DNA from: an uncultured Prevotella sp.
GTDB lineage: Bacteria > Bacteroidota > Bacteroidia > Bacteroidales > Bacteroidaceae
Assembly: GCA_900322035.1 (NCBI GenBank)
Contig: ONYL01000003.1
Span: 1-64,000 of the forward strand
Reading direction: 5' to 3'
DNA: 64,000 nt
Below, piece after piece: positions 27,159 to 35,112 of the stretch. Under the pieces are notes generated by a model. That model saw only the letters and a list, made by a program, of their open reading frames with translations. It was not told where the DNA came from and did not search any database. The first letter of the stretch is position 1; each line of letters begins with the position of its first letter. The position numbers and the translations under genes were made by a program.

Positions 27159-27875
27159 ATGGAAGAGAATCAGAAAAAAGAAATCATAGAGAAGGGCAAG
27201 GAATATTTCCGAAGTATTATCATACCCGCCCACTTGAAGAATGTTGAGAAGCTCCATCTGAAGAGTTTCAACGTCAATCCCTTTCTTGTCAACTACTTGG
27301 CCTCGTTTCTCTGTGGCGACACGAGTTCGATGTCTCTCGCCAAAGCGCTGATCTATCCGCGCATCCTCGGCACGAGCATCAACACGAGCTTCGGCCAGAA
27401 CCTGCAGGTGTTCATCTCCTCGCTCGCCGAGGTAGCCGGAAGGGCATCAGGCATCGACGGCATCGACATCGAGTTCACTGACGCTCTTGACGGTCGCACG
27501 AAATACTGCCAGTGCAAAGCCGGTCCGCAGACCATCAATGCCGACGACGTAGCCACCATCATGGGGCATTTCGGCCATCTGCAGTCCAAGGCGCGCCTCG
27601 ACCGGCTGCCCTTGCAGATCAATGATCTCATCGTGGGTGTGCTCTACGGTGAGCCTTCAGAGTTGTCGGGCAACTACAAGAATATCGACAAAACTTATCC
27701 CGTGTATTGCGGCAAGGAGTTCTGGACGCATGTAACTGGGGATGAAAACTTCTATTTTGAACTTCTAAAGGCTTTTTCTGATTGTGTTGACAATAATGAG
27801 ATTCAAGGCGTAACGACTTTACAGATGATGGTTGACGAACTCGCTGAAGAAATGGAATTGGCTGTTCCTGCATAA
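27159..27875 (+). CDS. Type II restriction endonuclease, PmeII-like
   Basis: 238 residues from the ATG at 27159, chosen because the promoter lies just upstream and MEENQKKEIIEKGKEYFRS is a natural beginning. The segments KLHLKSFNVNPFLVNYLASFLCGD and LAKALIYPRILGTSINTSFGQNLQVFIS recall the PmeII family of type II endonucleases. The nuclease core is probably GIDIEFTDALDGRTKYCQCKAGP, a PD-(D/E)xK-like arrangement with Asp, Glu and a Q-C-K strand. It would cut specific DNA sites. No methyltransferase lies next to it within the window. The family name is from memory, so fairly but not fully sure. Confidence 0.75.
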   Translation: MEENQKKEIIEKGKEYFRSIIIPAHLKNVEKLHLKSFNVNPFLVNYLASFLCGDTSSMSLAKALIYPRILGTSINTSFGQNLQVFISSLAEVAGRASGIDGIDIEFTDALDGRTKYCQCKAGPQTINADDVATIMGHFGHLQSKARLDRLPLQINDLIVGVLYGEPSELSGNYKNIDKTYPVYCGKEFWTHVTGDENFYFELLKAFSDCVDNNEIQGVTTLQMMVDELAEEMELAVPA

Positions 27876-27945
27876 AAGTTGGTGCTGTTTTCTCCCCCAG
27901 CAGGCTGCTCTTTTTTAATATACTTCTTCGCCTATTATACGCAAC

Positions 27946-28704
27946 ATGATGAATATCGATATTACAACTGGACGTAGTTTTGAAGATTTACAGGCTGACT
28001 TTTATCACTACCTTCGAGATAGTGAAGGTGGCAACCTTGCCCCCAAAACCAGTGGTGACTACATCTCGCGTATGCGATTTTTATCTAGACTATATACGCT
28101 TGACGATCAGATTACAAAGGAAAAAGTGGACGAAATCATGAAGCGGGAAAAAACAATTAGTTCAAATCGAGACAAATATAATACCCCGCATGCAATGTCT
28201 GATTTACATTCAGGATTAATGAAATTTTTGGTTTTTGTTCAATCTGATTATTATCAATCTATTTCCAATCGGGAAAAAGAAGAACTGAGGAAAGTGGAGC
28301 AATCTACTGTCTTATCTACCACAGAGAAGGCAGTTTTAGTAAAAGCCCGTATCGGGCAGGGGCTTTTCCGAAAGAGACTTTTCGAATATTGGCATGGGTG
28401 CTCCATCACTCAGTGCGATATACCATGGTTTCTTATTGCATCACATATTAAACCATGGTGCAATTCTGATAATGAAGAACGTATAGATGTATATAATGGT
28501 TTATTGCTTACTCCCGACTATGACAAGTTGTTTGATTCTGGCTATATTTCCTTTACTATTACTGGGAACATCCTTATTTCCCCGTTCCTTTCTCGTAAAG
28601 ATAGAGACGAATTGAAACTCTCTCCATCCATCCGTCTCCATCAGATTTCATCCAAGCATGGGAAATATTTAGCCTATCACCAAGAGCATGTTTTCCTTGT
28701 CTGA
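27946..28704 (+). CDS. HNH endonuclease (HNH_2 type)
   Basis: 252 residues. The N-terminal ~130 residues are helical, resembling a DNA-binding or SAM-like domain (FEDLQADFYHYLRDSEGGNLAPKTSGDYISRMRFLSRLY). The C-terminal nuclease has FRKRLFEYWHGCSITQCDIPWFLIASHIKPW...NGLLLTPDYDKLFDSGYISF, the HNH_2 pattern with SHI, N and D/LFD residues. Base composition is clearly more AT-rich than flanking genes. It follows the PmeII-like gene by 70 bases on the same strand, so the two may form one restriction or defence unit. Confidence 0.8.
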   Translation: MMNIDITTGRSFEDLQADFYHYLRDSEGGNLAPKTSGDYISRMRFLSRLYTLDDQITKEKVDEIMKREKTISSNRDKYNTPHAMSDLHSGLMKFLVFVQSDYYQSISNREKEELRKVEQSTVLSTTEKAVLVKARIGQGLFRKRLFEYWHGCSITQCDIPWFLIASHIKPWCNSDNEERIDVYNGLLLTPDYDKLFDSGYISFTITGNILISPFLSRKDRDELKLSPSIRLHQISSKHGKYLAYHQEHVFLV

Positions 28705-28887
28705 TCACGTCCATTCTGGCGACTCTTTGCCATCGAGATACTGAAGCAACTCAATGTCGAAGAGCCATATATCTTTGAAAAGTTGTTGGCTTGCATGTTT
28801 TTGTTCATCATTCAGAGTGGTTGACCATTTCAGCAGAAGGTCTATCTGTGAATGCAGATAATAGATTCTCTTGTTTATTTCTTCCAT
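28705..28887 (-). CDS. Small hypothetical protein
   Basis: 60 residues (MEEINKRIYYLHSQIDLLLKWSTTLNDEQKHASQQLFKDIWLFDIELLQYLDGKESPEWT), family not recognised. The composition looks coding: amphipathic helices with heptad-like leucines. Its stop is immediately adjacent to the HNH stop on the other strand. It could be a small partner or antitoxin-like protein of the nuclease cassette, but nothing proves that. Confidence 0.45.
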   Translation of the reverse strand: MEEINKRIYYLHSQIDLLLKWSTTLNDEQKHASQQLFKDIWLFDIELLQYLDGKESPEWT

Positions 28888-29114
28888 TTTTATTAATGAT
28901 TAATTGTCAATAACATCCGCGAATGTACTACATTTTTTTTCTTCGCAAAATAATAAGTGATGTATTAACATATTCGCGCATTTGTAAACATTCAAAAGGA
29001 ATTCGGCGTTTTTGATATTTTTTCTTCTATTATTTGCGCAAAAAGATTTTTTTCCTAACTTCTGATAGAACTTCCCAGCCCTCGTTTCTCCTTTGTATTT
29101 CTCTGTCCCTAAAA

Positions 29115-29146
29115 GTTGCTGATGTAAAAAGAAAAAAGTATATTTG
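29115..29146 (+). promoter_or_regulatory. Promoter of the Rpn-type gene
   Basis: GTTG at 29115-29118 and TATATTTG at 29139-29146, 20 bases apart. An A-run of 12 follows between the -7 box and the start codon. Confidence 0.6.
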
Positions 29147-29164
29147 CAAAAAAAAAAAGAAGTT

Positions 29165-30060
29165 ATGGACAGACAGCCACAGTATATCAGATTTGATTGG
29201 GCGATGAGGCGCCTGCTCCGCGACAAGGCCAACTTTGGCGTTCTCGAAGGATTCCTCACCACCCTGCTTGGCAAGAGGATAAAGATTCAGAAGCTCCTCG
29301 AGAGTGAGAGTAACCAGGAGGACGAGGACGACAAGCAGGACCGTGTAGATGTTCTTGCTGAGGACGACAAGGGCGAGCTGTACCTCATTGAGGTGCAGAA
29401 CGAGTCGGAGCTGGCCTACTTCCAGCGAATGCTCTTCGGAATCTCAAAACTTGTCACGGAATATATCAACCGCGGGCAGAACTATGATCATATCCGTAAG
29501 ATTTACAGTGTGAACATCGTCTACTTCAATCTTGGCGGAGGCACGGACATCGTCTATCACGGCAAGACCGAGTTCCGAGGTATACACAATGGCGAGCTGC
29601 TGTCGCTCTCCCCGTTCCAGCAACAGAAGTTCAAAGTGGACGCCGTCAGCGACCTCTATCCCGAGTACTTCATCCTGAAGGTCAACGATTTCAACAAGTG
29701 GAGCAAGGTGCCGTTGGAGCAATGGATCTACTTCCTCAACACGTCAGAAATCCCCCACGACGCCACGGCACCGGGACTTGACGAGGCGCGGAGGAAACTG
29801 CAGATTGACCGAATGACACCGGCCGAGCTGAACGCCTATTACCGCCATTTGGACAACATTGTCATCCTCAGGGCAACATCTCCACAGCACGTGGTGAGGG
29901 CAGGTTGGAAGGACTCGCTGAGGGTCGCGCCGAGGTTCGTGCCGAGGGACGCGCTGAAGCCTTGAAAGAGATAGCACGGAAGATGAAACGGGGCGGAATG
30001 GATGTCAAACTCATCATGCAATTTACCGGCCTGAAGGCAGAGGAAATAACTTCATTGTAA
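29165..30060 (+). pseudogene. Rpn/PDDEXK-family recombination-promoting nuclease, frameshifted
   Basis: The first frame (ATG 29165 to 29965) has the family beginning (YIRFDWAMRRLLRDKANFGVLEGFLTTLLG) and the PDDEXK core (DRVDVLAEDDKGELYLIEVQNESELAYFQRMLFGISKLV). After ILR at about 29872 the family sequence moves to the next frame: DNISTARGEGRLEGLAEGRAEVRAEGRAEALKEIARKMKRGGMD...TGLKAEEITSL, ending at 30060. One missing base near 29873 explains it; GGGACAAC reading as GGGCAAC would fit. The Gly-Glu-Arg/Ala repeat linker and closing helix are typical of the family. The nuclease domain itself is intact, so a shortened product with a wrong tail could still be made. Confidence 0.85.
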
Positions 30061-30143
30061 GCGGAAACTACCAGCATCAACGCTGTCAAAGCAGGAAAGG
30101 CGCGGAAAATGGTGTCGGCCGTAGTTAGGAGAAAATAGGTTCT

Positions 30144-30172
30144 AAGGCAGGTTCTAAAAAATAGAATCTGCC
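30144..30172. repeat. Hairpin in the Rpn-Nudix gap
   Basis: GGCAGGTTCTA and TAGAATCTGCC form an 11-bp stem with one mismatch around AAAAAA. No T-run follows on the plus strand, so it is a weak terminator at best. It ends 15 bases before the Nudix start. Confidence 0.5.
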
Positions 30173-30187
30173 AAAAACAATACCAAC

Positions 30188-30736
30188 ATGAAGACAGATA
30201 AAGAAATGATGTGGAAGACACTCTCTTCGGAGTATCTCATACGACGTCCTTGGCTGACGGCGAGACGCGATTGCGTGGCACTGCCCGACGGGCGCGAGAA
30301 CGACGAGTATTATGTGTTGGAATATCCCGAATGGGTGAACGTGATAGCTGAGACCACCGACGGTCGTCTGATCCTGGAGCGCCAATATCGTCATGCGCTG
30401 GATGTGGTATCGACAGAGATCTGTGCAGGAGTGGTAGAGCAGGGGGAGGATCCTCTGCATGCGGCAAAGCGCGAACTGATGGAAGAAACGGGCTTCGGTG
30501 GCGGTACATGGACCAAGCTGATGACCCTTTCGCCCAATCCATCTACCATGACCAATCTTTGTCACAGTTTCTTGGCCCGCGGAGTCGTCAAGACAGGCAG
30601 TCAATGTCTCGATGCCACAGAGGATCTGGAATTTTTGCTTGTGCCGCGCGAAGAAGTGAGAAAGATGCTTCTCGAAGGCAAGTTTATCCAGGCTCTCATG
30701 GTAGCGCCGCTCTACAAGTATTTCTTCGGACTATAG
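30188..30736 (+). CDS. Nudix hydrolase, ADP-sugar pyrophosphatase type
   Basis: 182 residues. The Nudix box runs from G81 (GVVEQGEDPLHAAKRELMEETGF), preceded by the VSTEICAG strand that resembles the E-P-A-G segment of ADP-ribose pyrophosphatases. The N-terminus (WKTLSSEYLIRRPWLTARRDCVALPDGREND) forms the dimerisation strand region of NudF/ADPRase-like enzymes. Likely hydrolyses ADP-ribose or related nucleotide sugars in the cytoplasm. Stands alone between the Rpn pseudogene and a convergent hcp. Confidence 0.88.
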   Translation: MKTDKEMMWKTLSSEYLIRRPWLTARRDCVALPDGRENDEYYVLEYPEWVNVIAETTDGRLILERQYRHALDVVSTEICAGVVEQGEDPLHAAKRELMEETGFGGGTWTKLMTLSPNPSTMTNLCHSFLARGVVKTGSQCLDATEDLEFLLVPREEVRKMLLEGKFIQALMVAPLYKYFFGL

Positions 30737-30928
30737 CAGGCACCGTTTAACTTCTCTCTTAATATTCTACCTGATCTTAAAACATTTTTTCTGTTGCGAG
30801 GCTTTCGCCACCGAATCTCGTTGGTCAAAGACAAGCTCTTTTGTATGGAGTAGAATTAAAGACAATGCAGCGGTAAATCATCCCTAAAAGTTGACAATTT
30901 ATTTCTGTAAAATGACATAGCGAATGCC

Positions 30929-31042
30929 AGATATCGCGTGGCATTCGCCGCATCATCGTGTGGCATTCGCCACATTCTCGCGTGGCTTCCGCCACATCAT
31001 CGTGTGGCATTCGCCACATCATCGCGTGGCATTCGCCGCATG
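30929..31042. repeat. 22-bp period tandem array C
   Basis: Five units start at 30929, 30951, 30973, 30995 and 31017. Each holds GTGGCATTCGCCAC or a one- or two-base variant, itself a hairpin (GTGGC/GCCAC with loop ATTC), separated by 8 bases such as ATCATCGT or ATCATCGC. Best preserved of the four arrays. It sits between the convergent Nudix and hcp genes (gap 30737-31244); AT-rich sequence on both sides holds no supported gene. Confidence 0.9.
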
Positions 31043-31165
31043 TAGTTTAACGCTTTTGGTTGACTACTTTAAGACTTATTTTTAATGTTGGTTGACCCGG
31101 TTAAACATTACTTTTATATTTGGTTGATACGATTCTTCAGCTGATTGACGAATAGATACAATAAA

Positions 31166-31207
31166 CCCTCTGCGGCTCCTTCTCTCTACAAGAATGGCCA
31201 CAGAGGG
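31166..31207 (-). terminator. Terminator of hcp
   Basis: CCCTCTG and CAGAGGG pair, extended by inner GGC/GCC matches; on the minus strand the stem is followed by TTTATTG. It lies 38 bases past the hcp stop. Confidence 0.65.
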
Positions 31208-31244
31208 AATTTGGCTATTTTAGTTTAAGAAATCAGTTGTCAGC

Positions 31245-32894
31245 TCAGGAAATCATGGTCTTGATGTCCTCATCCACAGTTGTGATGGTTCCCAGGCCAA
31301 ACTGTTCCTGTAAAACTTTCAATACGGCGGGCGATACGAAGGCGGGCAACGTAGGACCGATGTGGATGTTCTTGATGCCTAAGCTCAGCAGGGCGAGCAA
31401 CACGATGACGGCCTTCTGCTCATACCAGGCAATGTTGAACACGATGGGCAGCTGGTTGACGCTCTCTACACCGAAGATCTCTTTCAGCTTCAAGGCCACG
31501 ACCACCCAGGAGTAGCTGTCGTTGCACTGTCCGGCATCCAACACGCGGGGAATGCCGTTGATGTCGCCGAGGTTGAGCTTGTTGTATTTGTACTTGGCGC
31601 AGCCCGAGGTCAGGATCACTACATCCTTGGGCAGGGCTTCGGCGAAGTCGGTATAGTAGTTGCGGCTCTTCATGCGGCCGTCGCAACCGCTCATGACAAC
31701 AAACTTGCGGATGGCTCCGCTCTTCACGGCTTCCACGACCTTGTCGGCCAAAGCCGTCACCTGGTTGTGGGCAAAGCCACCGATGATCTCACCTTGCTCG
31801 ATGGCTTCAGGTGCCTGGCAGTGGCGGGCCATCTCGATCACCTCAGAGAAGTCCTTATGGCCTTTAGCGTCGCTGGCAATGTGCTTCCAGCCGGGATATC
31901 CGGTGGAGTTGGCGGTGAATACGCGGTCCTTATAGTTGGCGTTGGGCAGTGGGGGAACGATACAGTTGGTGGTGAAGACGATGGGACCATTGAAATGCGA
32001 GAATTCTTCCTTCTGCTTCCACCATGCGTTACCGTAGTTGCCTACGAGGTTTGAATATTTCTTCAGTTTTGGATAGTAGTGCGCAGGCAGCATCTCACCG
32101 TGGGTATATACGTCGATGCCCGTGCCCTGAGTTTGCTCGAGCAGTTCTTCGATGTCGCCCAGGTCGTGTCCGCTGATGAGAATGCCTGGCTTCGTGCCAA
32201 CACCGATGTTGACGTGAGTGGCCTCGGGCTGTCCGAAGGTCTCGCAGTTGGCTTTGTCGAGCAGGGCCATCACGTCGACGCCATATCGGCCGGTCTCCAT
32301 CACCAAGTCGAGGAGCTCATTGCCCGGAGTTGCAGGGTCTGCCGTCTTGGCCAAAGCACGTTCCATGAAGCGGATGATGTTGCGGTCGGTATCGCCGAGA
32401 CGGGCGGCATGCTCATAGTAGGCAGCCATGCCCTTGAGACCATACATGGTCAGCTCCTTCAGTGAGCGGGCGTTCTCGTCGGCTTCTTTCAGCACGCCCA
32501 CCTCGCGTCCTTTCTGCTCATAGTCTTCGGGAGCCACTTCCAGGGCCACTGCTTCCAAGTCGGGCACGGTCAGGTTGTTGTCCTTGGCCATGGCGATGAG
32601 CTGGCGCTTGCATTCCAGGGCGCGAGTGATTTTCTCCGCGATGCTATCGTTGTCGAAGTTGGCATTGGTGATGGTGGAGAAAAGTCCGTCTACGATCACT
32701 TTGTCTGCCGTTTCGGGTATCTCTATATGATTGTCGTTGAGAACTGAGGCCACAGCTCCCACACCTTTGAGCGTGAAGAGGAGCAGGTCCATGAGATGAG
32801 CTGTCGCGGGCTGCTTTCCACACACGCCCTTAAAGACACATCCTGTTCCGAATGCCGTTTCCTGGCACTGATAGCAAAACATCTGTTTTTCCAT
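31245..32894 (-). CDS. hcp: Hydroxylamine reductase / hybrid cluster protein
   Basis: 549 residues, full length. The N-terminal cluster ligands read [19 protein letters not shown], the C-X2-C-X8-C-X5-C spacing of class I proteins. Hybrid-cluster ligands are visible in the [66 protein letters not shown] and [10 protein letters not shown] segments. Known roles are reduction of nitric oxide and hydroxylamine under anaerobiosis. It follows the di-iron repair gene by 94 bases on the same strand, a natural nitrosative-stress pairing. Confidence 0.97.
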   Translation of the reverse strand: MEKQMFCYQCQETAFGTGCVFKGVCGKQPATAHLMDLLLFTLKGVGAVASVLNDNHIEIPETADKVIVDGLFSTITNANFDNDSIAEKITRALECKRQLIAMAKDNNLTVPDLEAVALEVAPEDYEQKGREVGVLKEADENARSLKELTMYGLKGMAAYYEHAARLGDTDRNIIRFMERALAKTADPATPGNELLDLVMETGRYGVDVMALLDKANCETFGQPEATHVNIGVGTKPGILISGHDLGDIEELLEQTQGTGIDVYTHGEMLPAHYYPKLKKYSNLVGNYGNAWWKQKEEFSHFNGPIVFTTNCIVPPLPNANYKDRVFTANSTGYPGWKHIASDAKGHKDFSEVIEMARHCQAPEAIEQGEIIGGFAHNQVTALADKVVEAVKSGAIRKFVVMSGCDGRMKSRNYYTDFAEALPKDVVILTSGCAKYKYNKLNLGDINGIPRVLDAGQCNDSYSWVVVALKLKEIFGVESVNQLPIVFNIAWYEQKAVIVLLALLSLGIKNIHIGPTLPAFVSPAVLKVLQEQFGLGTITTVDEDIKTMIS

Positions 32895-32988
32895 AATCTG
32901 TTAGTTTCTTTAATGAATTTCTTTTATTTTCTGTATCTCGTCCACTCCCTTTGCCGAGGGTGGAAAAGATTTTCATTGGCTAAGGCCA

Positions 32989-33714
32989 TCAATCCAAGGC
33001 GGACTGTTCCATCTTGATGAATCCCGGGAAGATGAGGTGGTTCTCCAAGGCCACGTGCTCTTTCAGGTTCTCGAAGAAGTTGTAGAGTTCCTGATTCATC
33101 AGACGGTAGGAGGCGCAGCCGTCGGTGGGCGTAGTGAAGTTCTCCGTAAGATCGCTGATGTGCTGCCACGTTTCGCCCGTAGCGTCGTGCTCCATCATCA
33201 TCTGCCGGATGGGGAAAGCGATGCTGCCGCAGTGGAAGGGAGCAGGCTCACGTCCTTCGTCGTGGGCTTCGAAAATCTCGTAGAATTGTGGGAAAAGGAT
33301 TTGTTCCTCCTTGGCGAAGTGGGAGTCGAGCTCTTCAAAAGACTGCTCCACAGCCTGCCGCACCTCATGAAGTTCGGGGTGGCGTTCGCCGTGGACACGC
33401 TCTACCTTGTTTACCAATTGCAGCAGTTCCTCGTGGTGCTGATGAAAACTGCGGTGGTGCTTTTTCAACACATAATCCACAAGCAGGTCGAGTGGCCATG
33501 AAGCAAACGCGGGAGCACCCCCACGGACGTCGTTCACTTCAAGACTCGCGACTACATCATCGGTCTTCAGTCCCTTATCCTTGCACGCCTTGTCCAACGG
33601 CTCGTCGCCGTGGCAGCAATAGTCAATGCCTAAGTGCTCAAACACCTTGGCGCGGTTGAAGTCTTCGGCCACTAAGGCACCAACTGTCATCTCTTTATTT
33701 ATCTTATCATTCAT
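32989..33714 (-). CDS. ric: Iron-sulfur cluster repair di-iron protein (Ric/ScdA/YtfE)
   Basis: 241 residues from the ATG at 33714 (MNDKINKEMTVGALVAEDFNRAKVFEHLGIDYCCHGDEPL); an in-frame ATG at 33741 is less likely because it overlaps the promoter box. The N-terminal DUF542-like domain with the DYCCHG motif is followed by a hemerythrin-like bundle (HHRSFHQHHEELLQLV, HFAKEEQILFPQF, MMEHDATGETW, LKEHVALENHLIFPGF) supplying His and Glu di-iron ligands. It repairs iron-sulfur clusters damaged by nitric oxide. Probably cotranscribed with hcp. Confidence 0.95.
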   Translation of the reverse strand: MNDKINKEMTVGALVAEDFNRAKVFEHLGIDYCCHGDEPLDKACKDKGLKTDDVVASLEVNDVRGGAPAFASWPLDLLVDYVLKKHHRSFHQHHEELLQLVNKVERVHGERHPELHEVRQAVEQSFEELDSHFAKEEQILFPQFYEIFEAHDEGREPAPFHCGSIAFPIRQMMMEHDATGETWQHISDLTENFTTPTDGCASYRLMNQELYNFFENLKEHVALENHLIFPGFIKMEQSALD

Positions 33715-33738
33715 CTCTGTGTTGTTTTTGTTTCGCTG

Positions 33739-33746
33739 CAAAATTA
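33739..33746 (-). promoter_or_regulatory. Bacteroidetes -7 box for ric-hcp
   Basis: TAATTTTG on the minus strand, 24 bases upstream of the chosen ric start. Confidence 0.45.
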
Positions 33747-33844
33747 CAGATTTTACGCACTCGAAATATTAGAAATTTAAGGGTTCTAACAATGCTGTTT
33801 ATCGATTTTTTCGATGAATGAGCAAGAATCCCAAATAATTAATG

Positions 33845-33852
33845 TATCTTTG
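33845..33852 (+). promoter_or_regulatory. Bacteroidetes -7 box for the LysR gene
   Basis: TATCTTTG, about 77 bases upstream of the LysR start. It lies back to back with the ric box about 100 bases away. Confidence 0.45.
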
Positions 33853-33929
33853 CAAAACTCATGAGTCGGAAACTACCGACATGAGACAGATCATTGGACG
33901 TTAAAAACTGCATCTAAAAAACATAATCG

Positions 33930-34865
33930 ATGGAAATCAGACAACTGCGCTATTTTGTCAACGCAGCCAAGACATTGAGCTTTACCGAGGCTGCACGACG
34001 GTCGAATGTGGCCCAAAGTACGCTCTCCCAGCAGATTAAGCAATTGGAGAACGAGCTTGATGTGACGCTTTTCCACAGAGAGGGAAAGCATATTCGGCTC
34101 ACAACAGAAGGACGGGTGCTGCTTGATGACGCACTAAAGATTCTCGAAGATGCCCGACAAGGATTGCAAAGACTTGCCGACCTGAGAGAGTTGCAAGGAG
34201 GTAATGTGGCTGTCGCCCTGGCCTCCGGATTGGGTATCTCGGGAGTCCTCACCGATGTGCTGACAGAGTATAATAAGTTATATCCCAAGGTGACACTGAC
34301 CATTCATCAGGTGGCGGCACCTTTGATTCCCAATCTTCTCAGACGGCATGTGGTAGACTTGGCCATCACCTTCCTGCCTCATGATATAGACGACGACCTG
34401 CAGGCCGCCCAGCTTTTCGGCACCCATATCTGTGCCACTGTGTGTGAGCACCACCCACTGGATGGTCGGCAGCAGGTCAGCATAGAACAGCTCAGCCATC
34501 ATCCCTTGGTGCTTCCCAGTCATAATCTCTACATCCGCACAGCTATCGACCGTACAGCCAAGAAGCAAGGATTAACGCTTCAGCCTGCAGTGGAGATCGA
34601 CGACCTCTCGCATATCATCTATATGGTGCGTGGTGGGCGCTGGGTGTCGTTGCTGCCCGATGCGGCGACATTAGCCGTGAGAGGCTTGTCGCGTGTCCCG
34701 CTCGATACGCCCATTCCGGTGCCTACGTCGGTCATCACCCTTGCCGAAGGCTATCAGCGCAAGGCCGTCACAGAGTTCCTGCGGCTGCTGAGCCGTACGG
34801 TGCGCTTGCTCACGCAATTAGGCAATGAGACTTGCGATATTTGCGGCGAGACGTTTATCACCTGA
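33930..34865 (+). CDS. LysR-family transcriptional regulator
   Basis: 311 residues. The N-terminal winged helix-turn-helix is MEIRQLRYFVNAAKTLSFTEAARRSNVAQSTLSQQIKQLENELDVTLFHREGKHIRLTTEG, followed by the LysR substrate-binding domain (GNVAVALASGLGISGVL, HHPLVLPSHN). The closest well-known relatives by feel are CynR/OxyR-type. The C-terminus carries a CDICGE pair of cysteines after the core domain, perhaps a tail. Divergent from ric-hcp, so it may control that pair; inference from position only. Confidence 0.93.
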   Translation: MEIRQLRYFVNAAKTLSFTEAARRSNVAQSTLSQQIKQLENELDVTLFHREGKHIRLTTEGRVLLDDALKILEDARQGLQRLADLRELQGGNVAVALASGLGISGVLTDVLTEYNKLYPKVTLTIHQVAAPLIPNLLRRHVVDLAITFLPHDIDDDLQAAQLFGTHICATVCEHHPLDGRQQVSIEQLSHHPLVLPSHNLYIRTAIDRTAKKQGLTLQPAVEIDDLSHIIYMVRGGRWVSLLPDAATLAVRGLSRVPLDTPIPVPTSVITLAEGYQRKAVTEFLRLLSRTVRLLTQLGNETCDICGETFIT

Positions 34866-35027
34866 GTGTTGGCAGAAATACTCTTGATCTCTCGGGACAA
34901 GACTGATTTCTCTTAATAGCGGATTCGTGCAGAGTGAAGTCCACTCAAGGACATCGTCCGTGAGCCCTCATGGAACGCCCGAATATGGGTCAGTTAACTC
35001 TAAAAAAAATAAAATATTGCCGTTTTA

Positions 35028-35059
35028 TTTGTTAATGTGCAAGTAAATGGGTATCTTTG
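35028..35059 (+). promoter_or_regulatory. Promoter of pnp
   Basis: TTTG at 35028-35031 and TATCTTTG at 35052-35059 with 20 bases between, a near-perfect Bacteroidetes promoter. The start codon is 53 bases further. Confidence 0.75.
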
Positions 35060-35112
35060 CATGATGCTATATTTTTGATGCAGACAAAACAATAAGATTT
35101 TTTATTTTTTAG

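Noticed and set aside
30929-31042. CRISPR array
   Set aside because: The period is only 22 bases, the spacers are 8 bases and nearly identical, and no cas gene is nearby.
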